NCBI GenBank assembly: GCA_012962735.1
Contig: DTXA01000295.1
Location: 1-14,955 of the forward strand
Direction: 5' to 3'
DNA: 14,955 nt
Origin: Candidatus Latescibacterota bacterium
Lineage (GTDB): Bacteria; Latescibacterota; 4484-107; B68-G9
Part shown: positions 6,987 through 14,231 of the stretch, piece by piece
Layout: each line of letters starts with the position of its first letter
Position numbering within the stretch: the first letter of the stretch is position 1
Program-made: the position numbers and the translations under genes
The notes under the pieces: generated by a model
Seen by the model: only the letters and a program-made list of their open reading frames with translations
What the model was told of the DNA's origin: nothing
Databases searched by the model: none

Positions 6987-7606
6987 GTGGATTCCAGGGA
7001 AAGGGTGCTTACAGCCCTGTCCCACAAGGAGCCCGATAGGGTGCCCTAGCTGGCCCTTCCGAATGAATGCGTTCTGGAATGCCTCCGGGTGGACACCAGA
7101 GGGCTTTATCCCAAAACGAGCCATAACTGAATGTTGGACAGAATGATGGCCGATGCAATCTTAGATAAGGTCTTAGAGCTGAAGGTGAGGTTCTGGAAGA
7201 CAGCGTTGGGAGAGCTAAGGGACCTCGTGGACGTGGTGATGAACGGGGACGACTACGGGGCACAGACCTCTCCTGCGGGAGCGTAAGGGAGACGATCCCG
7301 GACCTCATAGAGATAGGAGTACGCATCCTCAACCCGGTCCACATCCGGGCGGCCGGAATGGAGCCCGAGGGCCTCAAGAGGGACTTCGGGGATGCTCTCG
7401 TTTTCTGGGGCGGTAGGGCCGACATCTAGGAGGTGCTGCCCAGAGGCAAGCCCGAGGAGGTACGTGAGCACGTGTGGCGCAACGTAGAGGCCCTGGCCCC
7501 GGGCGGAGGGTTCGTGTTCACGGCGGTGCACGACGTCCAAGCCGATGTGCCCCCTGAGAACTTCATAGCTATGTAGGAGCGTTACGGGAGCTCGGGGGTG
7601 TACTGA
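6987..7606 (+). pseudogene. Uroporphyrinogen-decarboxylase (URO-D/MtaA-CmuA type) family pseudogene
   Basis: The start reads DSRERVLTALSHKEPDRVP from GTG 6987, the classic URO-D-family N-terminus, then meets TAG at 7047. The same frame continues to VDTRGLYPKTSHN and TGA at 7128, where family members often have Trp. It then jumps to a late segment (FWKTALGELRDLVDVVMNGDDYGAQT), so a large internal part is missing. Near 7265-7274 the frame shifts into CGSVRETIPDLIEIGVRILNPV, again with family sequence lost (the stretch before the H-x-C-G-S motif). TAG codons at 7427 (usual Gln) and 7574 (usual Tyr) follow, ending at TGA 7604. Intact members are about 350-400 residues and act as decarboxylases or corrinoid-dependent methyltransferases. 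Two deletions and four internal stops mean no function remains; the clear similarity suggests fairly recent decay. Confidence 0.88.
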
Positions 7607-7642
7607 GATAAGAAGGGGAGAGCTGTACAGGTTTCGAAGTCC

Positions 7643-7689
7643 TCAAGGGAACCTCAAGAAAAAATTAGGGTTGAGTTGAGGAACCTTGA
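7643..7689 (+). promoter_or_regulatory. Imperfect hairpin in the leader of the ABC ATPase gene
   Basis: TCAAGG (7643-7648) and CCTCAA (7652-7657) pair with TTGAGG (7676-7681) and CCTTGA (7684-7689), giving 12 bp split by a small internal loop, with an 18-base A-rich loop on top. It ends 12 bases before the AGGAGG ribosome-binding site. A second TTGAG at 7671-7675 offers an alternative pairing. I see no known riboswitch pattern and no clear promoter; a leader regulatory structure is only an inference. Confidence 0.3.
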
Positions 7690-7713
7690 AAGGCTGAGCA
7701 AGGAGGGATGGAC

Positions 7714-8463
7714 ATGCCGGAGGACACATACATCATCCAGGTGGTGGACGTGTGGAAGACCTACCGGTTGGGGAACACCACGGTGGATGCATTGCGGGGG
7801 GTGAACTTAGAGGTGCGGAGGGGGGAATATGTATCTATCATGGGCCCCTCCGGGTCGGGGAAGACCACGCTTTTTAACATGATAGGTGCCCTAGACCGGC
7901 CCTCGAGGGGGGAAATTTTCATCAACGGGATGCGCCTGGCGGAGCTCAACCAACGGCAGATAGCGTACCTCAGGTGCCACAGCATCGGGTACATCTTTCA
8001 GACCTTCAACCTCCTATCCGTGCTGACGGCCCTGGACAACGTGGCGCTCCCTATGATATTCGCGGGTCTCAGCCGGGAGGAGTACGAGGAAAAGGCCAAG
8101 CAGAAGCTTGAGCTGGTTGGGTTGGGGGACCGTGTCCACCACAAGCCCTTTGAACTTTCCGGGGGGCAGCAGCAGAGGGTGGCCATAGCCAGGGCCATAG
8201 CCAACGACCCGGACATAATCCTCGCGGACGAGCCCACGGGCAACCTGGACCTGAAGACCGGCCAGGAGATCATAGAGCTGTTGAGGCGGTTGAACGAGGA
8301 GCAGGGTGTCACGATCGTGACCAATACCCACGACCACAAGATGTTAGGAGCTTCCAACCGGGTGGTGGACCTCAGGGACGGACAGATAGTGCGCATCCGC
8401 AACCGGGAGGAGATCGACATCCAGGAGGGCGTGATAAGGGGACTGGGCTTCGAGGAGAGGTGA
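7714..8463 (+). CDS. ABC transporter ATP-binding protein, MacB/LolD type, orphan
   Basis: A 249-residue ATPase subunit. Walker A is GPSGSGKT (44-51), the Q-loop lies in YIFQTFNLL, the signature is LSGGQ (148-152), Walker B is ILADEP (D172, E173), and the switch His is H206 in THD. The helical region (FNLLSVLTALDNVALPM) is the pattern of the MacB/LolD/FtsE group, which powers extracytoplasmic lipoprotein or peptide export with a four-helix permease. I prefer ATG 7714 to ATG 7708 because AGGAGG at 7701-7706 is correctly spaced only for 7714. A C-terminal extension of about 20 residues (DIQEGVIRGLGF) goes beyond the usual end. No permease gene is adjacent: upstream is a pseudogene and downstream RidA, whose start overlaps this stop. 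The cargo is unknown; the two lipoproteins in the window make a link tempting but unproven. Confidence 0.93.
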   Translation: MPEDTYIIQVVDVWKTYRLGNTTVDALRGVNLEVRRGEYVSIMGPSGSGKTTLFNMIGALDRPSRGEIFINGMRLAELNQRQIAYLRCHSIGYIFQTFNLLSVLTALDNVALPMIFAGLSREEYEEKAKQKLELVGLGDRVHHKPFELSGGQQQRVAIARAIANDPDIILADEPTGNLDLKTGQEIIELLRRLNEEQGVTIVTNTHDHKMLGASNRVVDLRDGQIVRIRNREEIDIQEGVIRGLGFEER

Positions 8464-8465
8464 AT

Positions 8466-8855
8466 ATGGAACGTAAAGTGCTTTCAAGCCCGAGGGGACC
8501 CGAGGCCAAGGGGCCGTATTCCGCGGCCGTGGCGTACGGGAACATGGTCTTCGTCTCCGGCCAGGGGCCTATAGATCCGGCCACCGGGGAGGTAGTAGGG
8601 GAGACAGTGGAGGAGCAGCTGCGCCGGGCGTTGGAGAACGTGCGGCTGATCTTAGAGGATGTGGGGTCCTCGTTGGATCACGTGCTTAAGGTGACGCTAT
8701 ACCTCAAAAACATGGACGACTTCAGCCAGGCCAATGCAGTATACCGGGAATTCTTCCGGGAGGGCAACTATCCGGCCAGGACGACGGTTCAGGCGAGGCT
8801 GCCGTTGGACATCATGGTAGAAGTGGATGCAGTAGCCTGCATCCCGGAGGGGTAG
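8466..8855 (+). CDS. ridA: RidA family enamine/imine deaminase
   Basis: RidA (YjgF/YER057c/UK114) hydrolyses reactive 2-aminoacrylate and other enamines or imines released by PLP enzymes, giving the ketoacid and ammonia. The 129-residue length fits. Motifs seen are GPYSAAV (17-23), VSGQGPIDPATGE (30-42), the catalytic Arg105 in YPARTTV, and Glu119 in MVEVDAVA, matching the E. coli Arg105/Glu120 pair. Family members are cytosolic homotrimers with active sites at subunit interfaces. ATG 8466 follows GAGGAGAGG at about 8452-8460; a GTG at 8460 overlapping the ABC stop would add two residues. The stop abuts the sbcD GTG start, so translation is probably coupled. The presence of RidA fits amino-acid breakdown by upstream hydrolases, though no PLP enzyme is visible here. 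Confidence 0.95.
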   Translation: MERKVLSSPRGPEAKGPYSAAVAYGNMVFVSGQGPIDPATGEVVGETVEEQLRRALENVRLILEDVGSSLDHVLKVTLYLKNMDDFSQANAVYREFFREGNYPARTTVQARLPLDIMVEVDAVACIPEG

Positions 8856-10106
8856 GTGGCGATAACTCTGGTGCATTTCGCGGACGTGCACATAGGGGTG
8901 GAGACGTACGGAAGGCCGAACCCCGAGACAGGCTTGAACACCAGGGTGGAGGACTTCGTTCGGTGTCTGGAGTTCTTGGTGGACAGAGCGATAGAGGGGG
9001 AAGTCGACCTGGCCGTGTTCTCGGGGGATGCGTACCACACCTCCTCCCCAAGCCCGACCTACCAGAGGGAGTTTGCAGGGCAGATCCGGAGACTCTCCAG
9101 GGCAGGGGTCCCAGTGGTGTTGGTAGCGGGCAACCACGACACCCCGGGGACGTTCGGGAGGGCGTCATCCTTAGACATCTTCGGGACATTGGAGGTAGAG
9201 CACACCTACGTGTTCACCAAACCCCGCTTAGAGAGGGTTGAGACCTGTAAGGGCCCGGTGCAGATCGTGGGGATGCCCTGGCCCTCCCGGAGCTGGATGT
9301 TGACCAGGGAGGAGTACCGGAAACTCCTGGAGGAGGAGCTGGTGGGGAAGATGGAGGAGGCATACGCCCGGCTGTTGGAAGGGTTTGCCCGGCAACTTGA
9401 TCCAGACATCCCATCGGTTTTGGCCGCACACGTGATGGTGCGGGGGGCCGGGCTCTCGGGGTCGGAGCGTGGGGCTGTGGTTGGGAGGGACCCCTCCCTG
9501 CTGCCCAGCGTGTTGGCCAACTCAGCCTTCACTTACGTGGCCTTAGGGCACGTGCACCGGCACCAGGACCTAAACCGGGGGGGAAGACCCCCTCTGGTCT
9601 ACCCTGGGAGCATAGAGCGGATCAACTTCGGGGAAGAGGAGGAGCGGAAGGGGTTCTGCCTGGTACGGTTGGAGCGGGAGGAGGGGGAGACCATCTTCGG
9701 ACCCTGGCGGGCGGAGTACGATTTCGTGGAGGTTCCGGCCAGGCCCTTCGTCACCGTAGAGGTCGAGGTGGGGGATTCGGAGCCCACGGACGCCATAGTT
9801 GACGCCGTGCGGGAAAGGGACCTCGAAGGCGCGGTGGTGCGGGTGCTCTACCGGGTGCGGGAGGGAAAGGTGCTGGTGGACTTGGGGAGGGTGCAACGGG
9901 CCCTTCGGGAACGGGGGGTCTGGAAAGTTGCGGGCATCGTACCCCAGGTGGAGCGGCCTGAGAGGAGGCCCAGGGCGCAGATCTCCAGGGAGCTCGACCT
10001 TAAGGAGGCGCTGAGGCGATACGTAGAGAGCAACCCGGAGCTGAAGCCCTTGGAGGAGGAACTGGTACAGTACGCCCTGCGGTTGGAGCAGGAGCTGGAG
10101 GAATGA
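8856..10106 (+). CDS. sbcD: Exonuclease SbcD (Mre11-type nuclease subunit)
   Basis: The metallophosphoesterase nuclease of the SbcCD complex, which cuts DNA hairpins and trims blocked or broken ends with Mn2+. Motifs in order: FADVH (D10, H12), FSGDAYH (D58), GNHD (N93, H94), a later AAHVMV His and GHVHRH, so all five phosphodiesterase motifs are present and it is predicted active. After the nuclease domain comes a capping domain (about residues 290-360) and a C-terminal charged helix (PLEEELVQYALRLEQELEE) of the kind that binds the SbcC coiled-coil base. The length of 416 residues is normal. The start is GTG 8856, directly after the RidA TAG, with GGAGGGG as ribosome-binding site; no closer ATG fits. 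It is followed by the 118-base spacer with an inverted repeat and then sbcC. Confidence 0.96.
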   Translation: MAITLVHFADVHIGVETYGRPNPETGLNTRVEDFVRCLEFLVDRAIEGEVDLAVFSGDAYHTSSPSPTYQREFAGQIRRLSRAGVPVVLVAGNHDTPGTFGRASSLDIFGTLEVEHTYVFTKPRLERVETCKGPVQIVGMPWPSRSWMLTREEYRKLLEEELVGKMEEAYARLLEGFARQLDPDIPSVLAAHVMVRGAGLSGSERGAVVGRDPSLLPSVLANSAFTYVALGHVHRHQDLNRGGRPPLVYPGSIERINFGEEEERKGFCLVRLEREEGETIFGPWRAEYDFVEVPARPFVTVEVEVGDSEPTDAIVDAVRERDLEGAVVRVLYRVREGKVLVDLGRVQRALRERGVWKVAGIVPQVERPERRPRAQISRELDLKEALRRYVESNPELKPLEEELVQYALRLEQELEE

Positions 10107-10108
10107 TC

Positions 10109-10150
10109 GCCCCAAAAAGTTCTCCGCTTCGCTCCGATACTTTTTGGGGC
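10109..10150. repeat. Perfect 12-bp inverted repeat between sbcD and sbcC (repeat copy 1)
   Basis: GCCCCAAAAAGT (10109-10120) is exactly complementary to ACTTTTTGGGGC (10139-10150), leaving an 18-base loop that contains CCGCTTCGCTCCG. It begins two bases after the sbcD stop. The T-tract lies inside the stem, not after a G+C stem, so it is not a typical terminator. A related sequence lies after sbcC (13254-13289). The remaining spacer to the sbcC start (10155-10224) holds no gene and no convincing promoter. Confidence 0.75.
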
Positions 10151-10224
10151 CCCCTAAAGCGATCAACTCAGGCCGGAGATATCCACTTGTTCAAACTGAA
10201 GCCTATTTTGGAGGTATATGGACA

Positions 10225-13200
10225 ATGGTCCCCGTGCGCCTGCATTTGCGCAACTTTATGAGCTACGGGGAAAACGTCCCGGTGCTCGACTTTACTGGGT
10301 TCCGGGTGGCCTGCCTCTCGGGACGCAACGGCCATGGAAAGTCCGCCCTTTTGGACGCCATAACCTGGGCCCTTTGGGGAAGGGCCAGGGGAGGCACATA
10401 CGACGAGGTCCTCCGGGTGGGGACCAGCGAGATGCAGGTGACCTTTGAGTTCGAACTTGAGGGGAACCTCTACCGGGTAATACGCACGTACAGGCGTGCG
10501 GGGAGGGGGGGGCTCTCATCGCTGGAGTTCCAGCTCTTCGACCCGAAGTCCGGGGGGTACAAACCCCTCTCCAGCCAGGTTAGGCGCACCCAGGAGGAGA
10601 TCGTCCGCAGGCTTAGGATGGACTACGACACCTTCATCAACTCCGCCTTCGTCCTCCAGGGCAGGGCGGACGAGTTCACCCGGAAGACCCCCCGGGAGAG
10701 GAAGGAGGTACTGGCGAGGATATTGGGGCTTTCCAAGTACGAGGAACTGGAGGCGCTCGCCAAGGAGCACGTAAAGGAGCGTGAGAAGGAGCTGGCCCAA
10801 CTCGAGGCCCAGTTGAAAGGGATGGAGGAGGAACTGGCCCACAAGGAGGAGTACGAAAGGGAGCTGGGAGGACTCTCGGCAGAGCTGGAGGTCCTGGGGA
10901 GGCGGATGGGGGGGATGAGGGAGGAGCGGGAGAGGTTGGAGGGGATGAGGGAGGGACTGGAAGCCAAACGCAGGAGACTGGGGGGGATAGAGGAGGAGCG
11001 CAGGAGGCTGAAGGGGCATATTCGGGAGCTTTCGGGGCGGATATCGGCCCAGGAGCGCAGGGCCAAGGAGTACGAAGAGGTGCTGGCCCACAGGGAGGAG
11101 ATACTAAAAGCCTTCGCCCGTTACGAGGAGCTCGGGCGGGAAGAGCGGGTGTGGACCGAGCGGCTTCAGGCCGTAAGGGGGCTGGAGACCCGGAGGGGGG
11201 AGCTGGAGAAGGAGGTGGAAGCCGAACGACACGGGCTTGAGAGGAAAAGGGAGGGGCTTTCCGCCCGGAAGAAGGAGTTGGAGGCCCGGGTCCAGGAGGC
11301 GGAGTCGGTGCTCTTTAAGGAGGCCCAGATAGAGGAGGGATGTCGGAGGCTTGAGGAGGCCCGGAGGGAGGCCAGGGAGTGGGAGGAGCGCAGAGCCAGG
11401 CATGAGGAATTGGACCGGAGACGGACGGAGCTACTGCGCCGGATAGAAGAGGCCCGGGCGGAGCTTTCGGTGCGGCTGGGTAACTTAGAGGGCCGAATAC
11501 GGGAGCTGGAAAAGCGGGCGGAGATGGAGCTGGCCCTCCGGGAGGAGGTGAAGGGACTCGAGGGGGAGGTGCGGCAATTGGAGGAACTGGAAAGAGAGCG
11601 GGACAATATAAGAGACCGGGGAACTCAGCTGAAGCTGCGGATAGAGGCGGAGAGGAAGCAGACGAAGGAGTTGGAGGGGGAGATAACGAAGGCCAAGGAA
11701 AAGCTCTCTTTGTTGCAAACCAGCCGTGAAGCCCGGTGTCCCCTCTGTCGGGTGGAGCTGGATGTGACCCGCAGGCGGAATATCCTCACCGAGTACGCCA
11801 CCGAACTCAAGCACCTCCAGGAGGAGCTGGGGAGGCGCAGAAGGGAGATAAGGGAGATGGACGAGGAGAGGGGCCGGCTCCGGGCCAGGTACAAGGAGGT
11901 AGACGAGGCCGTCCGTGCGCTGCCGGATAAGAGGAGAGAATTGGCCAGGGTCCAGGCCGCCTATGGGGAGGCGATACGGGCCCGGGGGGAGCTGGAGCGG
12001 CTGAGGAAGGACGCAGAGGCTCTCAGGAGAAATATCGAGGCTGAGGACTTCGCCCAGGCGGAGAGAAGAGGACTGGCCGAAGCCGAGGCCGGGCTGCGGG
12101 ATGTGGGATACGACCCGGAGGGATATCGGAGGGCCCTGTGGAGGGCTGAAGAGCTGGCCCGGTTCGAAGTGGAGCGGGAGCGACTCGAGGCTGCCCGGAC
12201 CGGTAAGGAGGGGGCCCTGCAGGAGCTGGAAGGCGTGGAGGCTGAACTGCGGGATGTGGAGAGGCGACTTGCAGAGGGGACATATGCGGAGGAGGCCCAG
12301 AGGGAGTTGGAGGACGTGCTCCGTCGGGTATCGGAGGTGGGGTACGACGGGGCCCGACACCGGGAGGTTCAAGAGGAGCTGGACCGGCTCAGGGGAGCAC
12401 CAGCCCGGAGGGAGAGACTCCTCCAGGCGGAGGTGGGGATCGAGGAGGTCCGAGGGGGGTTGGAGGGACTGCGGGAGAGCATAGACCAGGCCGAGGAACA
12501 TCTTAAGGAGCTGGAGGAGGAGGCGGCCAGGCTCGAAGGAGAGCTGGCCGAATACGGGAAGGTCGAGGAGCGGCTCTCCAAGCTTGGGAAGGAGCTGGAG
12601 GAGCTTCAGGCCCGGCGGGATGAGCTTTTGGGCAGGGAAGGGGCGGTCCGGGCTCAGTATGAGAGGTGCCTCCGGATAGAGGAGAAGGCGAAGGCCCTCC
12701 GGGAGAAGTTGACTAAGGCCCAGAAAGAGCGAACGATCTACGAGAAGCTCCAGGTGGCCCTCGGCAGGGACGGCATCCAGGCCCTGATCATAGAAGGGGT
12801 GCTGCCGGAGCTGGAGGAGGAGGCGAACGAGACCCTTAAGAAGCTCACGGACGGCAGGGCGTACGTGCGTATAGAGCCCCTTAGAGAGAGGGGAGGCAAG
12901 GTTAAAGAGACGCTGGACATCCGTATCAGCGACGAGTTGGGCACGAGGGATTACGGTATGTTCTCCGGAGGGGAGGCGTTCCGGGTGGACTTCGCCCTGA
13001 GGATAGCGCTCTCCAAGCTTCTCGCAAGGAGGGCTGGCACGAGGCTGCGGATGCTGGTGATAGATGAAGGGTTCGGGACGCAGGATGCCGAGGGGTTGGA
13101 GCTTTTGGTGGAAGCGATCAACACCATTTCTGTGGACTTCGACAAGATCTTGGTGGTGACCCATCTGGAGCAGCTCCGGAACGCCTTCCCTGTGCGCATA

Positions 13201-13254
13201 GAGGTGGAGAAGCGGCCGGACATCGGGTCCACTTTTCAAGTGATCGGGGTATGA
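10225..13254 (+). CDS. sbcC: Exonuclease SbcC (Rad50-type SMC-like ATPase)
   Basis: A 1009-residue partner of SbcD. The N-terminal half-ATPase has Walker A GRNGHGKS (33-40) and a Q-loop in FVLQGRADEF (Gln145). Then comes a long Glu/Lys/Arg/Leu-rich coiled coil, interrupted exactly mid-protein by the zinc hook CPLC (Cys505, Cys508), which joins two molecules. The second coiled coil leads to the C-terminal half-ATPase with signature FSGGE (913-917) and Walker B MLVIDE (943-948) in IDEGFGTQD. ATP binding opens and closes the complex to give SbcD access to DNA ends and hairpins. I place the start at ATG 10225, with TTGGAGG at about 10208-10214. The frame is open upstream to 10144, but those codons read through the repeat-containing spacer. 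Nothing is missing; predicted active. Its stop overlaps repeat copy 2. Confidence 0.97.
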   Translation: MVPVRLHLRNFMSYGENVPVLDFTGFRVACLSGRNGHGKSALLDAITWALWGRARGGTYDEVLRVGTSEMQVTFEFELEGNLYRVIRTYRRAGRGGLSSLEFQLFDPKSGGYKPLSSQVRRTQEEIVRRLRMDYDTFINSAFVLQGRADEFTRKTPRERKEVLARILGLSKYEELEALAKEHVKEREKELAQLEAQLKGMEEELAHKEEYERELGGLSAELEVLGRRMGGMREERERLEGMREGLEAKRRRLGGIEEERRRLKGHIRELSGRISAQERRAKEYEEVLAHREEILKAFARYEELGREERVWTERLQAVRGLETRRGELEKEVEAERHGLERKREGLSARKKELEARVQEAESVLFKEAQIEEGCRRLEEARREAREWEERRARHEELDRRRTELLRRIEEARAELSVRLGNLEGRIRELEKRAEMELALREEVKGLEGEVRQLEELERERDNIRDRGTQLKLRIEAERKQTKELEGEITKAKEKLSLLQTSREARCPLCRVELDVTRRRNILTEYATELKHLQEELGRRRREIREMDEERGRLRARYKEVDEAVRALPDKRRELARVQAAYGEAIRARGELERLRKDAEALRRNIEAEDFAQAERRGLAEAEAGLRDVGYDPEGYRRALWRAEELARFEVERERLEAARTGKEGALQELEGVEAELRDVERRLAEGTYAEEAQRELEDVLRRVSEVGYDGARHREVQEELDRLRGAPARRERLLQAEVGIEEVRGGLEGLRESIDQAEEHLKELEEEAARLEGELAEYGKVEERLSKLGKELEELQARRDELLGREGAVRAQYERCLRIEEKAKALREKLTKAQKERTIYEKLQVALGRDGIQALIIEGVLPELEEEANETLKKLTDGRAYVRIEPLRERGGKVKETLDIRISDELGTRDYGMFSGGEAFRVDFALRIALSKLLARRAGTRLRMLVIDEGFGTQDAEGLELLVEAINTISVDFDKILVVTHLEQLRNAFPVRIEVEKRPDIGSTFQVIGV

Positions 13255-13289
13255 AGTTCCCCGCTTGCTCCGATGCTTTTTGGGGGCCC
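13254..13289. repeat. Second, partial copy of the sbcD-sbcC spacer repeat
   Basis: Aligned by eye, AAGTTCCCCGCTTGCTCCG... at 13254 matches AAGTTCTCCGCTTCGCTCCG... at 10117, through the shared CTTTTTGGGG and a following C-run, with two substitutions, one lost C and small run-length differences. The left arm of the inverted repeat is missing, replaced by the end of sbcC, so this copy cannot form the same hairpin. The G-run is also the only purine tract near the next gene's start. Confidence 0.7.
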
Positions 13290-13296
13290 AAGATAT

Positions 13297-14151
13297 ATGA
13301 AGCGCTGGATCGGCATATTGTCCTACATCTTAGCCTTAGGGTGCGGCGGGAAGGAGGGCCCCTCCCCAACTCAGCGGATGTACTCCAAAGTGCTCCGGGC
13401 CGTGGTGAGGAACCGAGAGGTCGAGGGAATATACGTCCAGGTTGTCTTTCGCACCACAGCCTTCGAGCTGGCAAGGCTGTACGCCGAGGCGGATAAAAAG
13501 GGGTGGGACAAGGACCAGGTGCGGGGAAAGCTGAGATATCTCGTCTTGATGTTCGCGGATTCCCCCTATCCCTCACACGATCGGGGGCTTTTGAGTTTCT
13601 ATCAGATATACAAGGCACTGGACCCCGGCTTCGACCCCGAAAACCCCCTCCAGCGGGCCCAGTACGAGGTCTTCCGGAACCGATACGTGGACAAAGTGGT
13701 AGATCAGATGCTCAATCCCAGACTTCCGGGACTCAGGGAGAGATACTTAGAGGAGTGGGGATACGACCTCTACGGAAGGCTGGTGTTCTCGTTTTTCTTA
13801 GAGAACCGGGGAGGAAAGGCTTTCCCGGTAAGAGACATAGGCGAACGTATATTCTTGGAGGACGACAAAGGCAACAGGTACAGGCCTTCGGGTCTGGCCG
13901 GGCCGTATCCCTACGAGTACGACCGTCCCAAGGTGGACAGCTTGGAGACCACGATCCGTTTCCGGCTTTTCTTCGTTAACCGCCGCTCGGACGGGGGGCC
14001 TCCGATCGTGCGGGAGGATACGCAGTACATCAAACTCGTCATCGAGAACTGGGGCGGGCGACCAGTCTGGGAGTTCAGATGGGACCTTCCTCTGAAGTAC
14101 CCCGAGTGGCCGAAGAGGAAGGAGAGGCCAAAGAGGTTCGAGGGCGCGTGA
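13297..14151 (+). CDS. Hypothetical lipoprotein
   Basis: A 284-residue protein starting at ATG 13297. The N-terminus MKRWIGILSYILALGC is a short lipoprotein signal with lipobox LALGC (Cys16 would be lipidated), followed by a Gly/Lys/Pro-rich linker. The mature part is mixed and polar: a mostly helical first half (RMYSKVLRAVVRNREVEG, then SFYQIYKALDPGF) and a later beta-looking half with aromatic-charged strands (RLVFSFFLENRGG, TTIRFRLFFVN, WEFRWDLPLKYPEW), which could be an immunoglobulin-like or carbohydrate-binding fold. I do not recognise the family. The frame is open upstream to 13273 through the repeat; those extra eight residues precede a clean signal peptide, so I reject them. It lies 42 bases after sbcC and ahead of the helicase. 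A role with them is not implied: it would act outside the cytoplasm. Confidence 0.8.
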   Translation: MKRWIGILSYILALGCGGKEGPSPTQRMYSKVLRAVVRNREVEGIYVQVVFRTTAFELARLYAEADKKGWDKDQVRGKLRYLVLMFADSPYPSHDRGLLSFYQIYKALDPGFDPENPLQRAQYEVFRNRYVDKVVDQMLNPRLPGLRERYLEEWGYDLYGRLVFSFFLENRGGKAFPVRDIGERIFLEDDKGNRYRPSGLAGPYPYEYDRPKVDSLETTIRFRLFFVNRRSDGGPPIVREDTQYIKLVIENWGGRPVWEFRWDLPLKYPEWPKRKERPKRFEGA

Positions 14152-14183
14152 GGGCCAGATATATCTCCATACTCAACCCTTTC

Positions 14184-14214
14184 ACCCGCAAGCCTATGCG
14201 GATGCGGCTCGGGT
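14184..14214 (+). other. Weak hairpin in the spacer before the helicase gene
   Basis: ACCCG (14184-14188) plus AGCC (14191-14194) can pair with GGCT (14206-14209) plus CGGGT (14210-14214): 9 bp with a two-base bulge and an 11-base loop. It has no following T-run. Alternative pairings of CCGCA with two TGCGG copies compete. It may be a terminator remnant of the lipoprotein gene, or chance. Confidence 0.22.
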
Positions 14215-14231
14215 AAACCCACTATTGCCCT

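Noticed and set aside
7047..7576. TAG codons in the URO-D-family gene as pyrrolysine codons
   Set aside because: A TGA is also present, two family segments are deleted and the frame shifts, so decay explains the stops; no pyrrolysine genes are visible.
6187..8463. Possible defence or secondary-metabolite island around PIG-L, pseudogene and ABC ATPase
   Set aside because: No nuclease, toxin, reverse transcriptase, synthetase or transposase is present; the genes are common metabolic types and codon use matches the rest of the region.
10109..10150. Inverted repeat after sbcD as a Rho-independent terminator
   Set aside because: The T-tract is inside the stem and the stem end is followed by a C-run, which is the wrong order for intrinsic termination; sbcC follows in the same direction.
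10160..10224. Promoter in front of sbcC (TTGTTC ... TATTTT or GTATAT)
   Set aside because: The possible -35 and -10 hexamers are wrongly spaced (too close for TATTTT, about 21 bases for GTATAT) and match weakly.
11485..13239. A 584-codon minus-strand open frame opposite sbcC
   Set aside because: It is a shadow of the sbcC coiled-coil coding sequence: the antisense of repetitive Glu/Arg/Leu codons lacks stops. The protein is Leu/Pro/Gln-rich without domains, while the plus strand encodes a complete SbcC.
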